A stretch of DNA of 64,000 nt, from contig NC_092269.1 of assembly GCF_036320965.1 (NCBI RefSeq), positions 35,786,843 through 35,850,842 of the forward strand, given 5' to 3'. This stretch comes from Panulirus ornatus (taxonomy: Eukaryota; Arthropoda; Malacostraca; Decapoda; Palinuridae). The translations under genes and the position numbers were made by a program. How positions within the stretch are numbered: position 1 is the stretch's first letter; each line of letters starts with the position of its first letter. Below, one piece after another: positions 44,632 to 55,376 of the stretch. Below the pieces are notes generated by a model that was given only the letters and a program-made list of their open reading frames with translations, was not told where the DNA came from and searched no databases.

Positions 44632-44935
44632 CGGGTTTGGTCCGGTCTCTGCCAACACTACCGGGTTTCGTCCAGTCTCTGCCAATACTATCAGGTTTCG
44701 TCCAGTCTCTGCCAATACTATCAGGTTTCGTCCAGTCTGCCAACGCTATCAGGTTTCGTCCAGTCTCTGCCAACACTACCGGGTTTCGACCAGTCTCTGC
44801 CACCACTACCGGGTTTCGTCCAGTCTCTGCCAACACTACCGGGTTTCGTCCAGTTTCTGCCAACACTACTGGGTTTCGACCAGTCTCTGCCAACACTACC
44901 GGGTTTCGTCCAGTTTCTACCACCATTGCCGGACA
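44632..44935. repeat. 30-bp minisatellite, ten copies
   Basis: Unit CCGGGTTTCGTCCAGTCTCT followed by GCCAACACTA. One internal copy lacks two bases (CAGTCTGCC), which shifts the ten-residue TGFRPVSANT repeat out of frame, arguing against a translated repeat. Confidence 0.96.
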
Positions 44936-45487
44936 TTTAGCTGTTGTAAGACGACCTCAGCTTTAGGCCAATGCAGCACAGATTCGAAAGGCTAAACAAA
45001 TGCTTTTGGGGCGGTGGTTGGGTTAGGTAAGGCCCAACAAGGGTATACAAAATTCGGGTTCTCGCAAAAGGCCTTAACAAGCGTGATGATATTTAGACGC
45101 AAGCCAGACGGGGAAGGACCCCAGGTGTTGCTTATACATCGTGAGACACAACCTCAGATGTAGGTCAAGGGTTGTTAGCGGGGAACCAGAGGCTTATGTA
45201 TATGTATAGAACAACACGAGTCGTAGATTTGATTCTTCAGGTGACGCTGGGAGCAATTTGCGCTCCAGGTTTTGCTCCCATGACAACACAGATGTTAGTT
45301 ATATGAAGGCTAGAGCAACACAACGGATCACACAGGCTCTATAGCAACACAAGTCTGCCTTAGTGATAGTGACCTGAGCATCGCACACTTGAGCCATGTC
45401 ATTTACCGACAGCACAAGACAAAGATTTAACTCAATCTTGAATGTTACTGTAACTTCGGATTTAATTCCTATAGATATCCATAACCC

Positions 45488-45492
<5 letters not shown>
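44936..45492. other. Intergenic stretch without gene
   Basis: GCAACACAAG/GTGAGACACAACC motifs recur loosely from 45130 to 45420, possibly a very old array. No gene. Confidence 0.45.

Positions 45493-45553
<61 letters not shown>
45493..45553. repeat. (AT)n array, left border of element C
   Basis: AT array of about 60 bases. Confidence 0.95.
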
Positions 45554-45558
<5 letters not shown>

Positions 45559-45701
45559 AAATGGCGTCCTAGCTTCGTCTCTTCGATGTATATCAACTGA
45601 CTGTTATATTCCTCTCTTGTGTCTCCCCTGATGATGTGATTATTACACGAAAGTGCACTTGGGAACTTTTCGTGTTTCATTTTCCCCCCGTGGACTCATA
45701 G

Positions 45702-45702
<1 letters not shown>
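45554..45702. repeat. Element C copy 2, longest copy
   Basis: 149 bp between two (AT)n arrays: ACCAAATGGCGTCCTAGC, TTCGTCTCTTCGATGTATAT, CTCTCTTGTGTCTCCC, CTGATGATGTGATTATTACA, CGAAAGTGCACTTGGGAAC, TTTTCGTGTTTCATTTTCC, CGTGGACTCATAGGAA. The last 70 bases recur at 7734-7816 and 51943-52005. CACGAAA and TTTCGTG form a 7-bp inverted repeat. Family unknown to me; possibly the end of a Penelope-like or other non-LTR element. Confidence 0.88.
45624..45664 (+). ncRNA. Hammerhead-ribozyme-like motif, candidate
   Basis: The elements of a minimal type I hammerhead occur in order: stem I UCCC (45624-45627) pairing with GGGA (45661-45664); core CUGAUGA (45628-45634); stem II GUG/CAC closing AUUAUUA (45636-45648); core GAA; stem III AG-UGCA-CU (45652-45659); cleavage position U45660. 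One extra U (45635) sits between CUGAUGA and stem II, and stem II has only 3 bp; both could abolish activity. Hammerheads are known in Penelope-like elements and retrozymes of animals. Candidate only. Confidence 0.3.

Positions 45703-45776
<74 letters not shown>
45703..45776. repeat. (AT)n array, right border of element C
   Basis: AT array of about 73 bases. Confidence 0.95.
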
Positions 45777-45781
<5 letters not shown>

Positions 45782-45962
45782 GGAGATATATATTTTGTTT
45801 CGTTTTTATTGTGCTCTTTATTGCTGTGTATTAAGTGATTCTTTTGTCTGTTGGAGGACATTTGTATCCGGTATTGGTAAAGGTGTGGTAATATCTTTTT
45901 ATTGCTGTGATGGGATTGAGTAATAAACGCGTTTTATTGTCTTTGATGAATGGATTTTTGTG

Positions 45963-45963
<1 letters not shown>

Positions 45964-46030
<67 letters not shown>
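45964..46030. repeat. (CT)n microsatellite
   Basis: Perfect CT tract of about 33 units. Confidence 0.96.
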
Positions 46031-46032
<2 letters not shown>

Positions 46033-46485
46033 GCGCGGGGGTACCGCTTGGAGGTGAGTTTACGGCCAGTCGTGTGTTTTTTTTTTGTCGTGGTATACTG
46101 CTTGAGTTTACCGCCAGCCGTGTTCTTTGACGTGCTATACAGGATAAAAGTAAACTTACAGCTTCCTTTTTTTTCTGAAAGGTATACCAAGTGGAAGTAA
46201 GTTACCACTAGTTGTGTTTTTTTTTTGTTGGTTTATCGAATGGGATTAAGTTTACCGCTAGTTGTGTTATTAACGGTTTACCGGATGGAATTAAGTTTAC
46301 AGGTAGCTGTGCTTTCAACGGTATACCGCCTGGAATTAAGTTTACACCTGGCTCTGGTTTCAACGGTATGCCGTATATATTAAGTTTACAGCTAGCTGTA
46401 CTATTAACGGTATACCTTATTGAATTAAGTTTACAGCTGGCTATAATTTCAACGGTATACCGTGTAGAGTAAGTTTACAGCTACC
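46033..46485. repeat. Degenerate minisatellite of about 45 bp
   Basis: About nine diverged units of 45-55 bp: GGTATACCGxxTGGAATTAA, GTTTACAGCTAGCTGTG, then TTTTT or TTTCAAC. Left units are expanded by T-runs. In the better-preserved middle, 45-bp units give a 15-residue pattern NGxPxGIKFTxSC, lost further right, so translation is not supported. Confidence 0.85.
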
Positions 46486-46667
46486 TGTGTAACGAAACTT
46501 TTCGATAAAGATCAAAAGTTCTCAATATTCTTTCAATATTGTTCGTCTGTCTTCGCGTAATGTAATGTAAATCTGTTATTAAGTGGCTCAGTGTGTTAAT
46601 GTATTATTGGTATATTATTCTTAATATTAATGTATCAGATTTGGATTATTAGTATCAGTAATTTTCT
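46486..46667. other. AT-rich unique sequence
   Basis: AT-rich DNA leading into the (TTA)n array; nothing recognised. Confidence 0.4.
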
Positions 46668-46673
46668 TTGTCG

Positions 46674-46718
<45 letters not shown>

Positions 46719-46744
46719 GATAGTTTTATCATTATTATTGATAG

Positions 46745-46796
<52 letters not shown>

Positions 46797-46818
46797 GTGA
46801 TTGATAGTTTGATTATTA

Positions 46819-46871
<53 letters not shown>

Positions 46872-46882
46872 GTGATTGATAG

Positions 46883-46947
<65 letters not shown>

Positions 46948-46955
46948 TATTATTA

Positions 46956-47014
<59 letters not shown>

Positions 47015-47036
47015 GTGATTGATAGTTTGATTATTA

Positions 47037-47080
<44 letters not shown>

Positions 47081-47091
47081 GTGATTGATAG

Positions 47092-47159
<68 letters not shown>

Positions 47160-47163
47160 TATT

Positions 47164-47210
<47 letters not shown>

Positions 47211-47214
47211 TATT

Positions 47215-47264
<50 letters not shown>

Positions 47265-47268
47265 TATT

Positions 47269-47324
<56 letters not shown>

Positions 47325-47332
47325 TATTATTA

Positions 47333-47378
<46 letters not shown>

Positions 47379-47382
47379 CATA
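46668..47382. repeat. 700-bp (TTA)n array with nested modules
   Basis: TTA triplets interrupted by two recurring modules: GTGATTGATAGTTT (about 46797, 46872, 47014, 47081) and ACCATTATTATTATCATT (about 46943, 47155, 47206, 47260, 47320). The modules recur with variable TTA lengths between them, so the array grew by block duplication as well as slippage. Confidence 0.96.
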
Positions 47383-48128
47383 ACTTTTATATTATTTATT
47401 AGTTATTATTGTCTCCTACGTTGTACATTATTTTTCCGTTTTATCTGCCAAAATCGTATTTTTCCTGCTATCAGTTTTGATTAAAAAGGCTTTGTATACG
47501 TGACAGATCTCTGTATAATGCCATCGAATTCCTTGTTTTAGTATTCATGGCTCTGGTGGCTTATATTGGACAGACCTGGAGATAGAAATCTATTTTGACG
47601 AGTTATTTTGGGCGTGCTGATTGTATTTTAGGATTACTGAATGTATTTTGGGATTACCGGATGTATTTTGGGATTACCGAGTGTATTTTTTTTTTTTTTT
47701 TTTTTTACTTTTAGTGGAATTTGGAGATCACTGAGGTTATTCTAGGCTTAGTGGCATTTTTTTTTATGATAGTTTTTTATTCTTCTTGGATCTAACAGAA
47801 GCGTTTTTCACCGTGGACTTTTTTTGTTTTGTTTTGTATGACAGTTAAAGTTTCCACAAGATAAACGTATTTCTATAGTTAAAGTTTCCTCAAGTTAAAC
47901 CTATTAGAAATAAACGACCAACGAGAGATACAGAAACCGTAATGAAAAAGACTTTTTTTTCTCTTTCTTTTTTTTTTTTTTTTTCTTTTACGTCGAAGAG
48001 CAGCATTGTGGTGTGGTCGCATGTCTTTCTAGCGGCAGGTTGGCGAGAGCAACGCCATTGGCTCGGTTCAGAGCAGTTCAGTACGAGACGCGTGACACCA
48101 GGGTAGCAGTTGCGTATTATAATCTCCC

Positions 48129-48130
<2 letters not shown>
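47383..48130. other. AT-rich stretch with a small 21-bp repeat
   Basis: At about 47615-47690, TGTATTTTGGGATTACCG recurs four times at 20-21 bp spacing. T-runs occur at about 47685-47706 and 47955-47990. No gene. Confidence 0.6.

Positions 48131-48190
<60 letters not shown>
48131..48190. repeat. (GA)n microsatellite
   Basis: Perfect GA tract of about 29 units. Confidence 0.96.
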
Positions 48191-48194
<4 letters not shown>

Positions 48195-48294
48195 CCCTTT
48201 ACAAGAATTGAACTGATGTGTCTTTGGAGAACTTAAGATTTGTCGTAACTTGCTGAAAAATATATTTATCGTAACTTACAATTATAGTTATGTT

Positions 48295-48472
48295 AATGAT
48301 AATAATGATAGTAATAATGATAATAATAATAAGGATAATAATAATGTGATAACAATAATGTTACAATAATAGCAGCAATGATGATGATTATGGTGATGAT
48401 AATAATAATGAAAATAATGATAATAATAATGATAATAATAATAATGATAATAATGATAATGATAATGATAAA
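48295..48472. repeat. Impure (AAT)n/(GATAAT)n array
   Basis: About 175 bases of AAT, GAT and ATG triplets. It is the opposite orientation of the (TTA)n array about 1 kb upstream. Confidence 0.9.
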
Positions 48473-48680
48473 TTTGGTGTGTGGACGCAGTAGAAAATAC
48501 AGAAATACGAGACTGATTACACAAATTTTACGAATGGCATTTTATGTTTGCGATAACTCACTGGTTTGAATGAGGATTGGCATACAATCTCGCTCCGGAG
48601 CTGGGGTCTCTCATTATGGAAAGTAGTTGACTTAACGTAGGTCTTTGACACGGGTTGAACCCCGCCAGTCCTCACATACG

Positions 48681-48681
<1 letters not shown>

Positions 48682-48727
<46 letters not shown>
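48682..48727. repeat. (CA)n microsatellite
   Basis: Perfect CA tract of about 22 units. Confidence 0.96.
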
Positions 48728-48728
<1 letters not shown>

Positions 48729-49185
48729 TTTACCAGTTCGCCCTCATGTCTCGTCAGACTCAGGAACGAGAGGTGAGGGAAGAAGTGTAGGCCTTTGAGC
48801 CAAGCTCCCCGTGTCTCCACACCCTTGGGTAAACCCCGGCCGCCCATGGGTGAAGCCTCCTCCTCCTCCTCCTCCTCCTCCTCCTCTCCGCCGGTATTTT
48901 CCAGCCAGTGTGGCAGAGTCGATAATTGCCTCCTCCCCCTGTGCCGCCCAGGTTCCTGTATTAATCCTTAACCGCTGTGTGATGACCGCAGCGGGAAGCC
49001 TGACCCCAACGCTCCCTCTCTCCCTTTCTCCCCTCCCGCGCCTCCTGTCCACGCCTCCAGCCCCTTGCCACCCATCCCTCCGTCCCGCCCGCCCGCCCGC
49101 CATCCATCACTAACACCAACCTGATGAGTCGGGGCGTCCCCTGATGGCTGGAACCTGCGAGAGCAAGAGCAGGCCTTGCAGGGAG
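48728..49185. other. Intergenic stretch with short (TCC)n
   Basis: (TCC)n at 48857-48885 and CCCGCCCG repeats near 49083-49100. GC-rich and pyrimidine-leaning; no gene recognised. Confidence 0.5.
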
Positions 49186-49186
49186 A

Positions 49187-49251
<65 letters not shown>
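49186..49251. repeat. (GA)n microsatellite
   Basis: Perfect GA tract of about 32 units followed by a T-run. Confidence 0.96.
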
Positions 49252-49254
<3 letters not shown>

Positions 49255-49439
49255 TGTTTTTTTTTTGGTGTTTTGCTTTTGTTTCCGGTGTGTCAGAGAG
49301 GCATGCGTGGTGGGATGAGTGAGTAATGTGTGAGTTGGTGCTGATCAGGACGTCTGTTGTCCCTCGGGGAAGGGCTGTCAGTGTTGCCATGAGTCTTGCG
49401 TGTCATTTTCTCGTGCCGTGGTTCTGTAAATGGGCGTGT

Positions 49440-50070
49440 TGTGTTGCAGTGTTCTTCAACCATGTTTTGCTCCGTTGTTCGACCTTCTTTTCCTTGTGTT
49501 GCTGTGTTCTTTCACCTTATTTTGCTATGTTGTTCTGCCTTGTTTTTCCTGTGTTGCTGTGTTACTTCACCTTATTTTTCTGTTGTTCTAGCTTGTTTTA
49601 CTTTGTTGCTGTGTTCTATCTTGTTTTGCTGTGCTGTGTTCTACCTTGTTTTACTATGTAGCTGTGTTCTATCTTGTTATACTGTGTTGTTCTACCTTAT
49701 TTTACTGTGTTGCTATGTTCTCTCACCACGTGTTACTGTGTTGCTGTGTTACCATGTTTCACTGTGTAGCTGTGTTTTATCACCATGTTTCACTGTGTTG
49801 CTGTGTTCTACCTTGTTTTACTGTGTTGCTCTGTTCTACCTTGTTTTACTGTGTTGCTGTATTCTACCTTGTTTTACTGTGTTGCTGTGTTCTACCTTGT
49901 TTTACTGTGTTGCTCTGTTCTACCTTGTTTTACTGTGTTGCTGTATTCTACCTTGTTTTACTGTGTTGCTGTGTTCTACCTTGTTTTACTGTGTTGCTGT
50001 GTTCTACCTTGTTTTACTGTGTTGCTGTGTTCTACCTTGTTTTACTGTGTTGCTGTGTTATTGTGTCAGC
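49440..50070. repeat. 30-bp minisatellite, about 21 copies
   Basis: Unit GTGTTCTACCTTGTTTTACT followed by GTGTTGCTGT. Left copies are diverged (TTCACC, TTTTTCCTG) and right copies nearly identical. Between 49800 and 49960 an ordered triplet of variants (TGTGTTC, TCTGTTC, TGTATTC) occurs twice, a 90-bp higher-order unit. A 235-codon frame translates as Cys/Leu/Phe/Val-rich ten-residue repeats that mimic membrane segments, but three frames are open and it is a repeat artefact. Confidence 0.95.
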
Positions 50071-50587
50071 CGCCACACTGTGTTACCTACAATATTTGTA
50101 TAGGGTCTGTTGAATATGCAAATTGCCAGATGGATTAATCAATTTCCCCTGTATATATTCTGTGTGTTCGTTTGTGTTTCATACATGTTGTGTTCCTGTT
50201 AGCCTCACCGTCGCGTTACCCTACGCAGGTGTCTTTTACGTGTCGGTAGCACAGGCGTAGCGAGAGGGATTCGAACACTGATCACTATTTTAGACGAGAG
50301 GGGGGAAAAAAAAATGTCTGTAATTCCAGCCAATTGGCGTGGGACAGTTGTGGCTGGGGGGATGAGGGATGGAGTATATGAGTGGTCATTAGGTCAGCTA
50401 GAGTAGCCTGAAGGGTGCCATTATCGCTCTTACTTGCCCCTGCTGTTGATTTGTGTGCCGGCCGGGGGCACTCTCTTCTCCCCCACTGGTCGTGTTTCGA
50501 CCCCAGGCTTGAGTGTGGCGAGGCAGGGCTGGAGCTGCTGCTGGGGGGGATTGTGCCCCCTGGAGGTCCGATGAGTCGGGTCTGTTG

Positions 50588-50588
<1 letters not shown>
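50071..50588. other. Intergenic stretch without gene
   Basis: Unique sequence. A plus-strand frame starting at 50415 opens with a hydrophobic MPLSLLLAPAVDL but runs into the (GA)n tract, so I do not call a gene. Confidence 0.45.

Positions 50589-50667
<79 letters not shown>
50589..50667. repeat. (GA)n microsatellite
   Basis: Perfect GA tract of about 39 units. Confidence 0.96.
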
Positions 50668-50668
<1 letters not shown>

Positions 50669-50705
50669 ATTGCCGTATGAAGGCTTGTTCACACACACAC
50701 ACACA

Positions 50706-50870
50706 CAAAGGCTTCCATGGTGTAATGGTTTGCGTCGCTGGCCCACTTATTTATGCACTGGTTCGTTTCCTTGGCGTGGAGGTCGGCCCACAGCTGATCC
50801 CAGCTGTTCATCCTCGTCCCGGGGATGGTCGAAAGACGGGTATATCTGGCTTGGGCTTATATATATATGT
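50706..50870 (+). mobile_element. tRNA-derived SINE, diverged copy
   Basis: A box TGGTGTAATGG (50718-50728) is intact; the B box is degraded to GGTTCGTTTCC (50760-50770) and lies closer than in the other copies because about 25 bases are missing. The body keeps CCCAGCTGTTCATCC and GGCTTGGGCTTATATAT. The LINE-type tail is absent. Confidence 0.8.
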
Positions 50871-50935
50871 ATATCATCATCATCATCTCGCCACTTTATG
50901 CAATAGATGTATTAATGTGAGAGGGAAATGTAAGG

Positions 50936-51575
50936 TATGACGTCAGCGATGCAAGGCTTGTGATAGGTTTACGTCAGCGATGCAAGGCTCGTGATTAGTT
51001 TGACGTCAGCGATGCAAGGCTCGTGATAGGTTTGACGTCAGCGATGCAAGGCTTGTGATAGGTTTGACGTCAGCGATGCAAGGCTTGTGATAGGTTTGAC
51101 GTCAGCGATGCAAGGCTCGTGATTGGTTTGACGTCAGCTATGCAAGGCTAGTGATTGGTTTGACGTTAGCGATGCAAGGCACGTGAGAGGTTTGACGTCA
51201 GCGATGCAAGGAACGTGAGAGGTTTGACGTCAGCGATGCAAGGCTCGTGATTGGTTTGACGTCAGCGATGCAAGGCTCGTGATTGGTTTGACGTCAGCTA
51301 TGCAAGGCTAGTGATTGGTTTGACGTCAGCGATGCAAGGCACGTGAGAGGTTTGACGTCAGCTATGCAAGGCTAGTGACTGGTTTGACGTCAGCGATGCA
51401 AGGCACGTGAGAGGTTTGACGTCAGCGATGCAAGGCTTGTGATAGGTTTGACGTCAGCGATGCAAGGCTCGTGATTGGTTTGACGTCAGCGATGCAAGGC
51501 TCGTGATAGGTTTGACGTCAGCGATGCAAGGCTCGTGATTGGTTTGACGTCAGCGATGCAAGGCTCGTGATTGGT
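50936..51575. repeat. 32-bp minisatellite with a CRE in each unit
   Basis: About 20 units of GTTTGACGTCAGCGATGCAA plus GGCTCGTGATTG. I count 18 perfect TGACGTCA octamers, the palindromic CREB/ATF site. A subset of units (GGCACGTGAGAGG) also carries CACGTG, an E-box. Unit types (TTGTGATAGG, CTCGTGATTGG, CACGTGAGAGG, GCTATGCAAGGCTAG) follow a partly ordered pattern. Coding is not indicated. Confidence 0.96.

Positions 51576-52005
<430 letters not shown>

Positions 52006-52078
<73 letters not shown>
52006..52078. repeat. (AT)n array, right border of element C
   Basis: AT array of about 72 bases. Confidence 0.95.
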
Positions 52079-52817
<739 letters not shown>

Positions 52818-53452
52818 ATTGACCAAGAGGATATATGTGTCAGAGGTGGAGGGAACGAAGAGAAGTGGGAGACCAAATTGGAGGTGGAAAGATAGATGGA
52901 GTGAAAAAGATTTTGAGTGATCGGGGCTTGAACATGCAGGAGGGTGAAAGGCGTGCAAGGAATAGAGTGAATTGGAACGATGTGGTATACCGGGGTCGAC
53001 GTGCTGTCAGTGGCTTGAATCAGGGCATGTGAAGCGTCTGGGGTAAACCATGGAAAGTTGTGTGGGGCCTGGATGTGGAAAGGGAGCTGTGGTTTCGGGC
53101 ATTATTACATGACAGCTAGAGACTTAGTGTGAACGAATGGGGCCTTTGTTGTCTTCTCCTAGTGCTACCTCGCACACATGAGGGGGGAGGGGGATGTTAT
53201 TCCATGTGTGGCGAGGTGGCGATGGGAATGAATAAAGGCAGACAGGATGAATTATGTACATGTGTATATATGTATATGTCTGTGTGTATATATATGTATA
53301 CATTGAGATGTATAGGTATGTATATTTGCGTGTGTGGACGTGTATGTATATTCATGTGTATGTGGGTGGGTTGGGCCATTCTTTCGTCTGTTTCCTTGCG
53401 CTACCTCGCGAACGCGGGAGACAGCGACAAAGCAAAATAAAATGAATAAATA

Positions 53453-53455
<3 letters not shown>
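52818..53455 (+). mobile_element. Family A LINE, ORF end plus 3' UTR
   Basis: The translated start of this piece reads GTKRSGRPNWRWKDRW, then SEKDFE and a stop; GRPxxRWxD is the C-terminal motif seen after the reverse transcriptase domain of many non-LTR elements. Later frames continue SGLEHAGG and SELERCGIPGSTCCQWLESGH between stops, so the ORF is dead. The 3' UTR has a 17-bp inverted repeat (53164-53220), then GGGAATGAATAAAGGCAGAC, GAGATGTATAGGTATG, and the tail GCGCTACCTCGC-GAAC-GCGGGAGACAGCG, ending in ACAAAGCAAAATAAAATGAA and (AATA)n before (AT)n. It is 5'-truncated, as LINE insertions usually are. Confidence 0.85.

Positions 53456-53530
<75 letters not shown>
53456..53530. repeat. (AT)n at a LINE 3' end
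   Basis: AT array growing directly from the (AATA)n tail of the family A element. Confidence 0.95.
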
Positions 53531-53534
<4 letters not shown>

Positions 53535-54476
53535 TATCGCCCCCGTAAGATACCGCTTCCGTCATTGTAACTCCTTAAATGTTACCAACCCACATGTCAC
53601 AGATATTGAGGCAAGACAGTGCCAAGCGACTTTAAATAGTTCCTTGTCGCATAAACCTGTTGTGGCCATCGGTATTGACGCCCCCAGTTGACGCTGAGCC
53701 AAGTAGCACTACGCCAAATATTCCAAGAGAATACTCTCGCCAAGTATCGTCACTAACTCCCACAGAAAACGCCCTGATATTTAAAACCCCTCCAGAGAAA
53801 ACCACATGGACAGTTAAAAGACCTCGAGAAAACCATGACACCAGGTTATGAACTTTTGAGGAAAAAAAAATGCAACGATTGATTATTTTTAACCCATTAC
53901 AAAAATACACACACACACACACACACACACACAAATACAGGTAGAAATTCCATCACTGAATATCGACTCTTTAGAAAACCCATCTTGCAAAATATCGACC
54001 CCCCGAAGGAAACCGCGTCACCCGATCGCCAATATTTTAGAAAACCACGTCGCCAAATATGAAAACCACGTCGCCAAATATCGACTCCCTTCAAAACATA
54101 ACAACACCAGATATTACAGTACTGCTGTGCCAAATATGGCACGTTTTCGGTATACGCACATCGTCAAATACCGACGCTTTTTTGGAAAAACCACAGCGCC
54201 AAATATAAACCCCTTAAAAAAAGAATCAAAATCGACCCCCACCCTTAAAAACGCCAGCTATCGATTCCCTAAAGAAAAAAAAAAGAAAAAAAAACGCGAA
54301 ATATCGACCTCCCTTAGAACTCTCGCATCGTTTGGTCTCAAAACCTTCAAAAAAAAAGAAAAAAAAAAGCCAGTCTAATATCAACCCCCTCCCCCTTAAG
54401 AAATGTGGCGCCAAATATCGATCCTGTAGAAAAAAAAAAAAAAAAAAAACGCGCCAAAACATGGCACGACCGTAAA
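53531..54476. repeat. Eroded array, CGCCAAATATCGACC motif
   Basis: Over 900 bp, segments like ACGTCGCCAAATATCGACTC, CCCTTAAAAAA and GAAAACCACGTCG recur at roughly 30-45 bp spacing with A-run expansions. About 20 recognisable units. Short (CA)n at 53908-53932. Open frames on both strands are incidental. Confidence 0.8.
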
Positions 54477-54842
54477 TTGAACGCCTCTCTCCTCTGTGCG
54501 CAGTTCGTTGGCTACCGTGAACTGAGCGCTTCTCCTTTGTGCTGTCTGGTGGCGACCGTGAAAAGAGCGCTTCTCCTGTGCGCTGTTCGTTGGCTACCTC
54601 GAACTGAGCGCTTCTCCTGTGCGCTGTTCGTTGGCTACCTCGAACTGAGCGCTTCTGTGCGCTGTTCGTTGGCTACCTCGAACTGAGCGCTTCTCCTGTG
54701 CGCTGTTCGTTGGCTACCTCGAACTGAGCGCTTCTCCTTTGTGCTGTCTGGTGGCTACCTGGAACTGAGCGCTTCTCCTGTGCGCTGTCTGGTGGCGACC
54801 GTGAACTGAGCGCTTCTCCTGTGCGCTGTCTGGTGGCTTAAC
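54477..54842. repeat. 41-bp minisatellite, about nine copies
   Basis: Unit TCCTGTGCGCTGTTCGTTGG followed by CTACCTCGAACTGAGCGCTT and C. Variants alternate TGTTCGTTGG and TGTCTGGTGG and TCCTTTGTGC. One unit is shortened near 54655. Confidence 0.95.
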
Positions 54843-54848
54843 CCCCCT

Positions 54849-54851
<3 letters not shown>

Positions 54852-54911
<60 letters not shown>
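54852..54911. repeat. (CT)n microsatellite
   Basis: Perfect CT tract of about 29 units. Confidence 0.96.
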
Positions 54912-54914
<3 letters not shown>

Positions 54915-55184
54915 TCGCTTTTACGACCTCTTCTTTATCGTGGTTTTCGCGCTTGTTCCCCGTCTTTACGGCGCCGTGTTCGCTTCTGCCGCGACTCTTC
55001 CTCCTCTCTTTATTGGCCGGGATGTTGTTTCCCCCGCCAGGGGTCCAACGGCCCAAGTTTTCCTTTTTTTATTTTCTTTTTTTTAAGCGTCTTTATTTTT
55101 TTTTTTGCTTGGGGGAGGGGGGGGGGGGATTTTCTTATAGGGGGAAGTGGAAATGGAAAGAAATTTTAAACTAGTAGGATAGTA
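54912..55184. other. Unique sequence with T- and G-runs
   Basis: T-runs around 55060-55105 and a G-rich run near 55111-55128; nothing recognised. Confidence 0.45.
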
Positions 55185-55205
55185 ATGATGATAATAATAA
55201 TGATA

Positions 55206-55244
<39 letters not shown>

Positions 55245-55250
55245 TAATTA

Positions 55251-55299
<49 letters not shown>

Positions 55300-55310
55300 C
55301 ATTATTATTG

Positions 55311-55371
<61 letters not shown>

Positions 55372-55376
55372 CATTA
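55185..55376. repeat. (AAT)n to (ATT)n inverted array
   Basis: (AAT/ATG)n at about 55185-55247 turns into (TTA)n from about 55252 on. The two halves are complementary and could fold as a long AU-rich hairpin. Confidence 0.93.

Noticed and set aside
49396..50103. 235-codon Cys/Leu-rich frame resembling a multi-pass membrane protein
   Set aside because: Comes from a 30-bp minisatellite with three open frames and variable copies.
50255..50285. Minus-strand GTTCGAATCCC B-box-like sequence
   Set aside because: No A box or SINE body on the minus strand upstream.
50415..50906. Secreted protein starting MPLSLLLAPAVDLCAG
   Set aside because: The frame runs straight into a long (GA)n tract and a CA run; no other coding evidence.
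50936..51575. CRISPR array (about 32-bp periodicity)
   Set aside because: Whole unit is repeated without unique spacers; a minisatellite.
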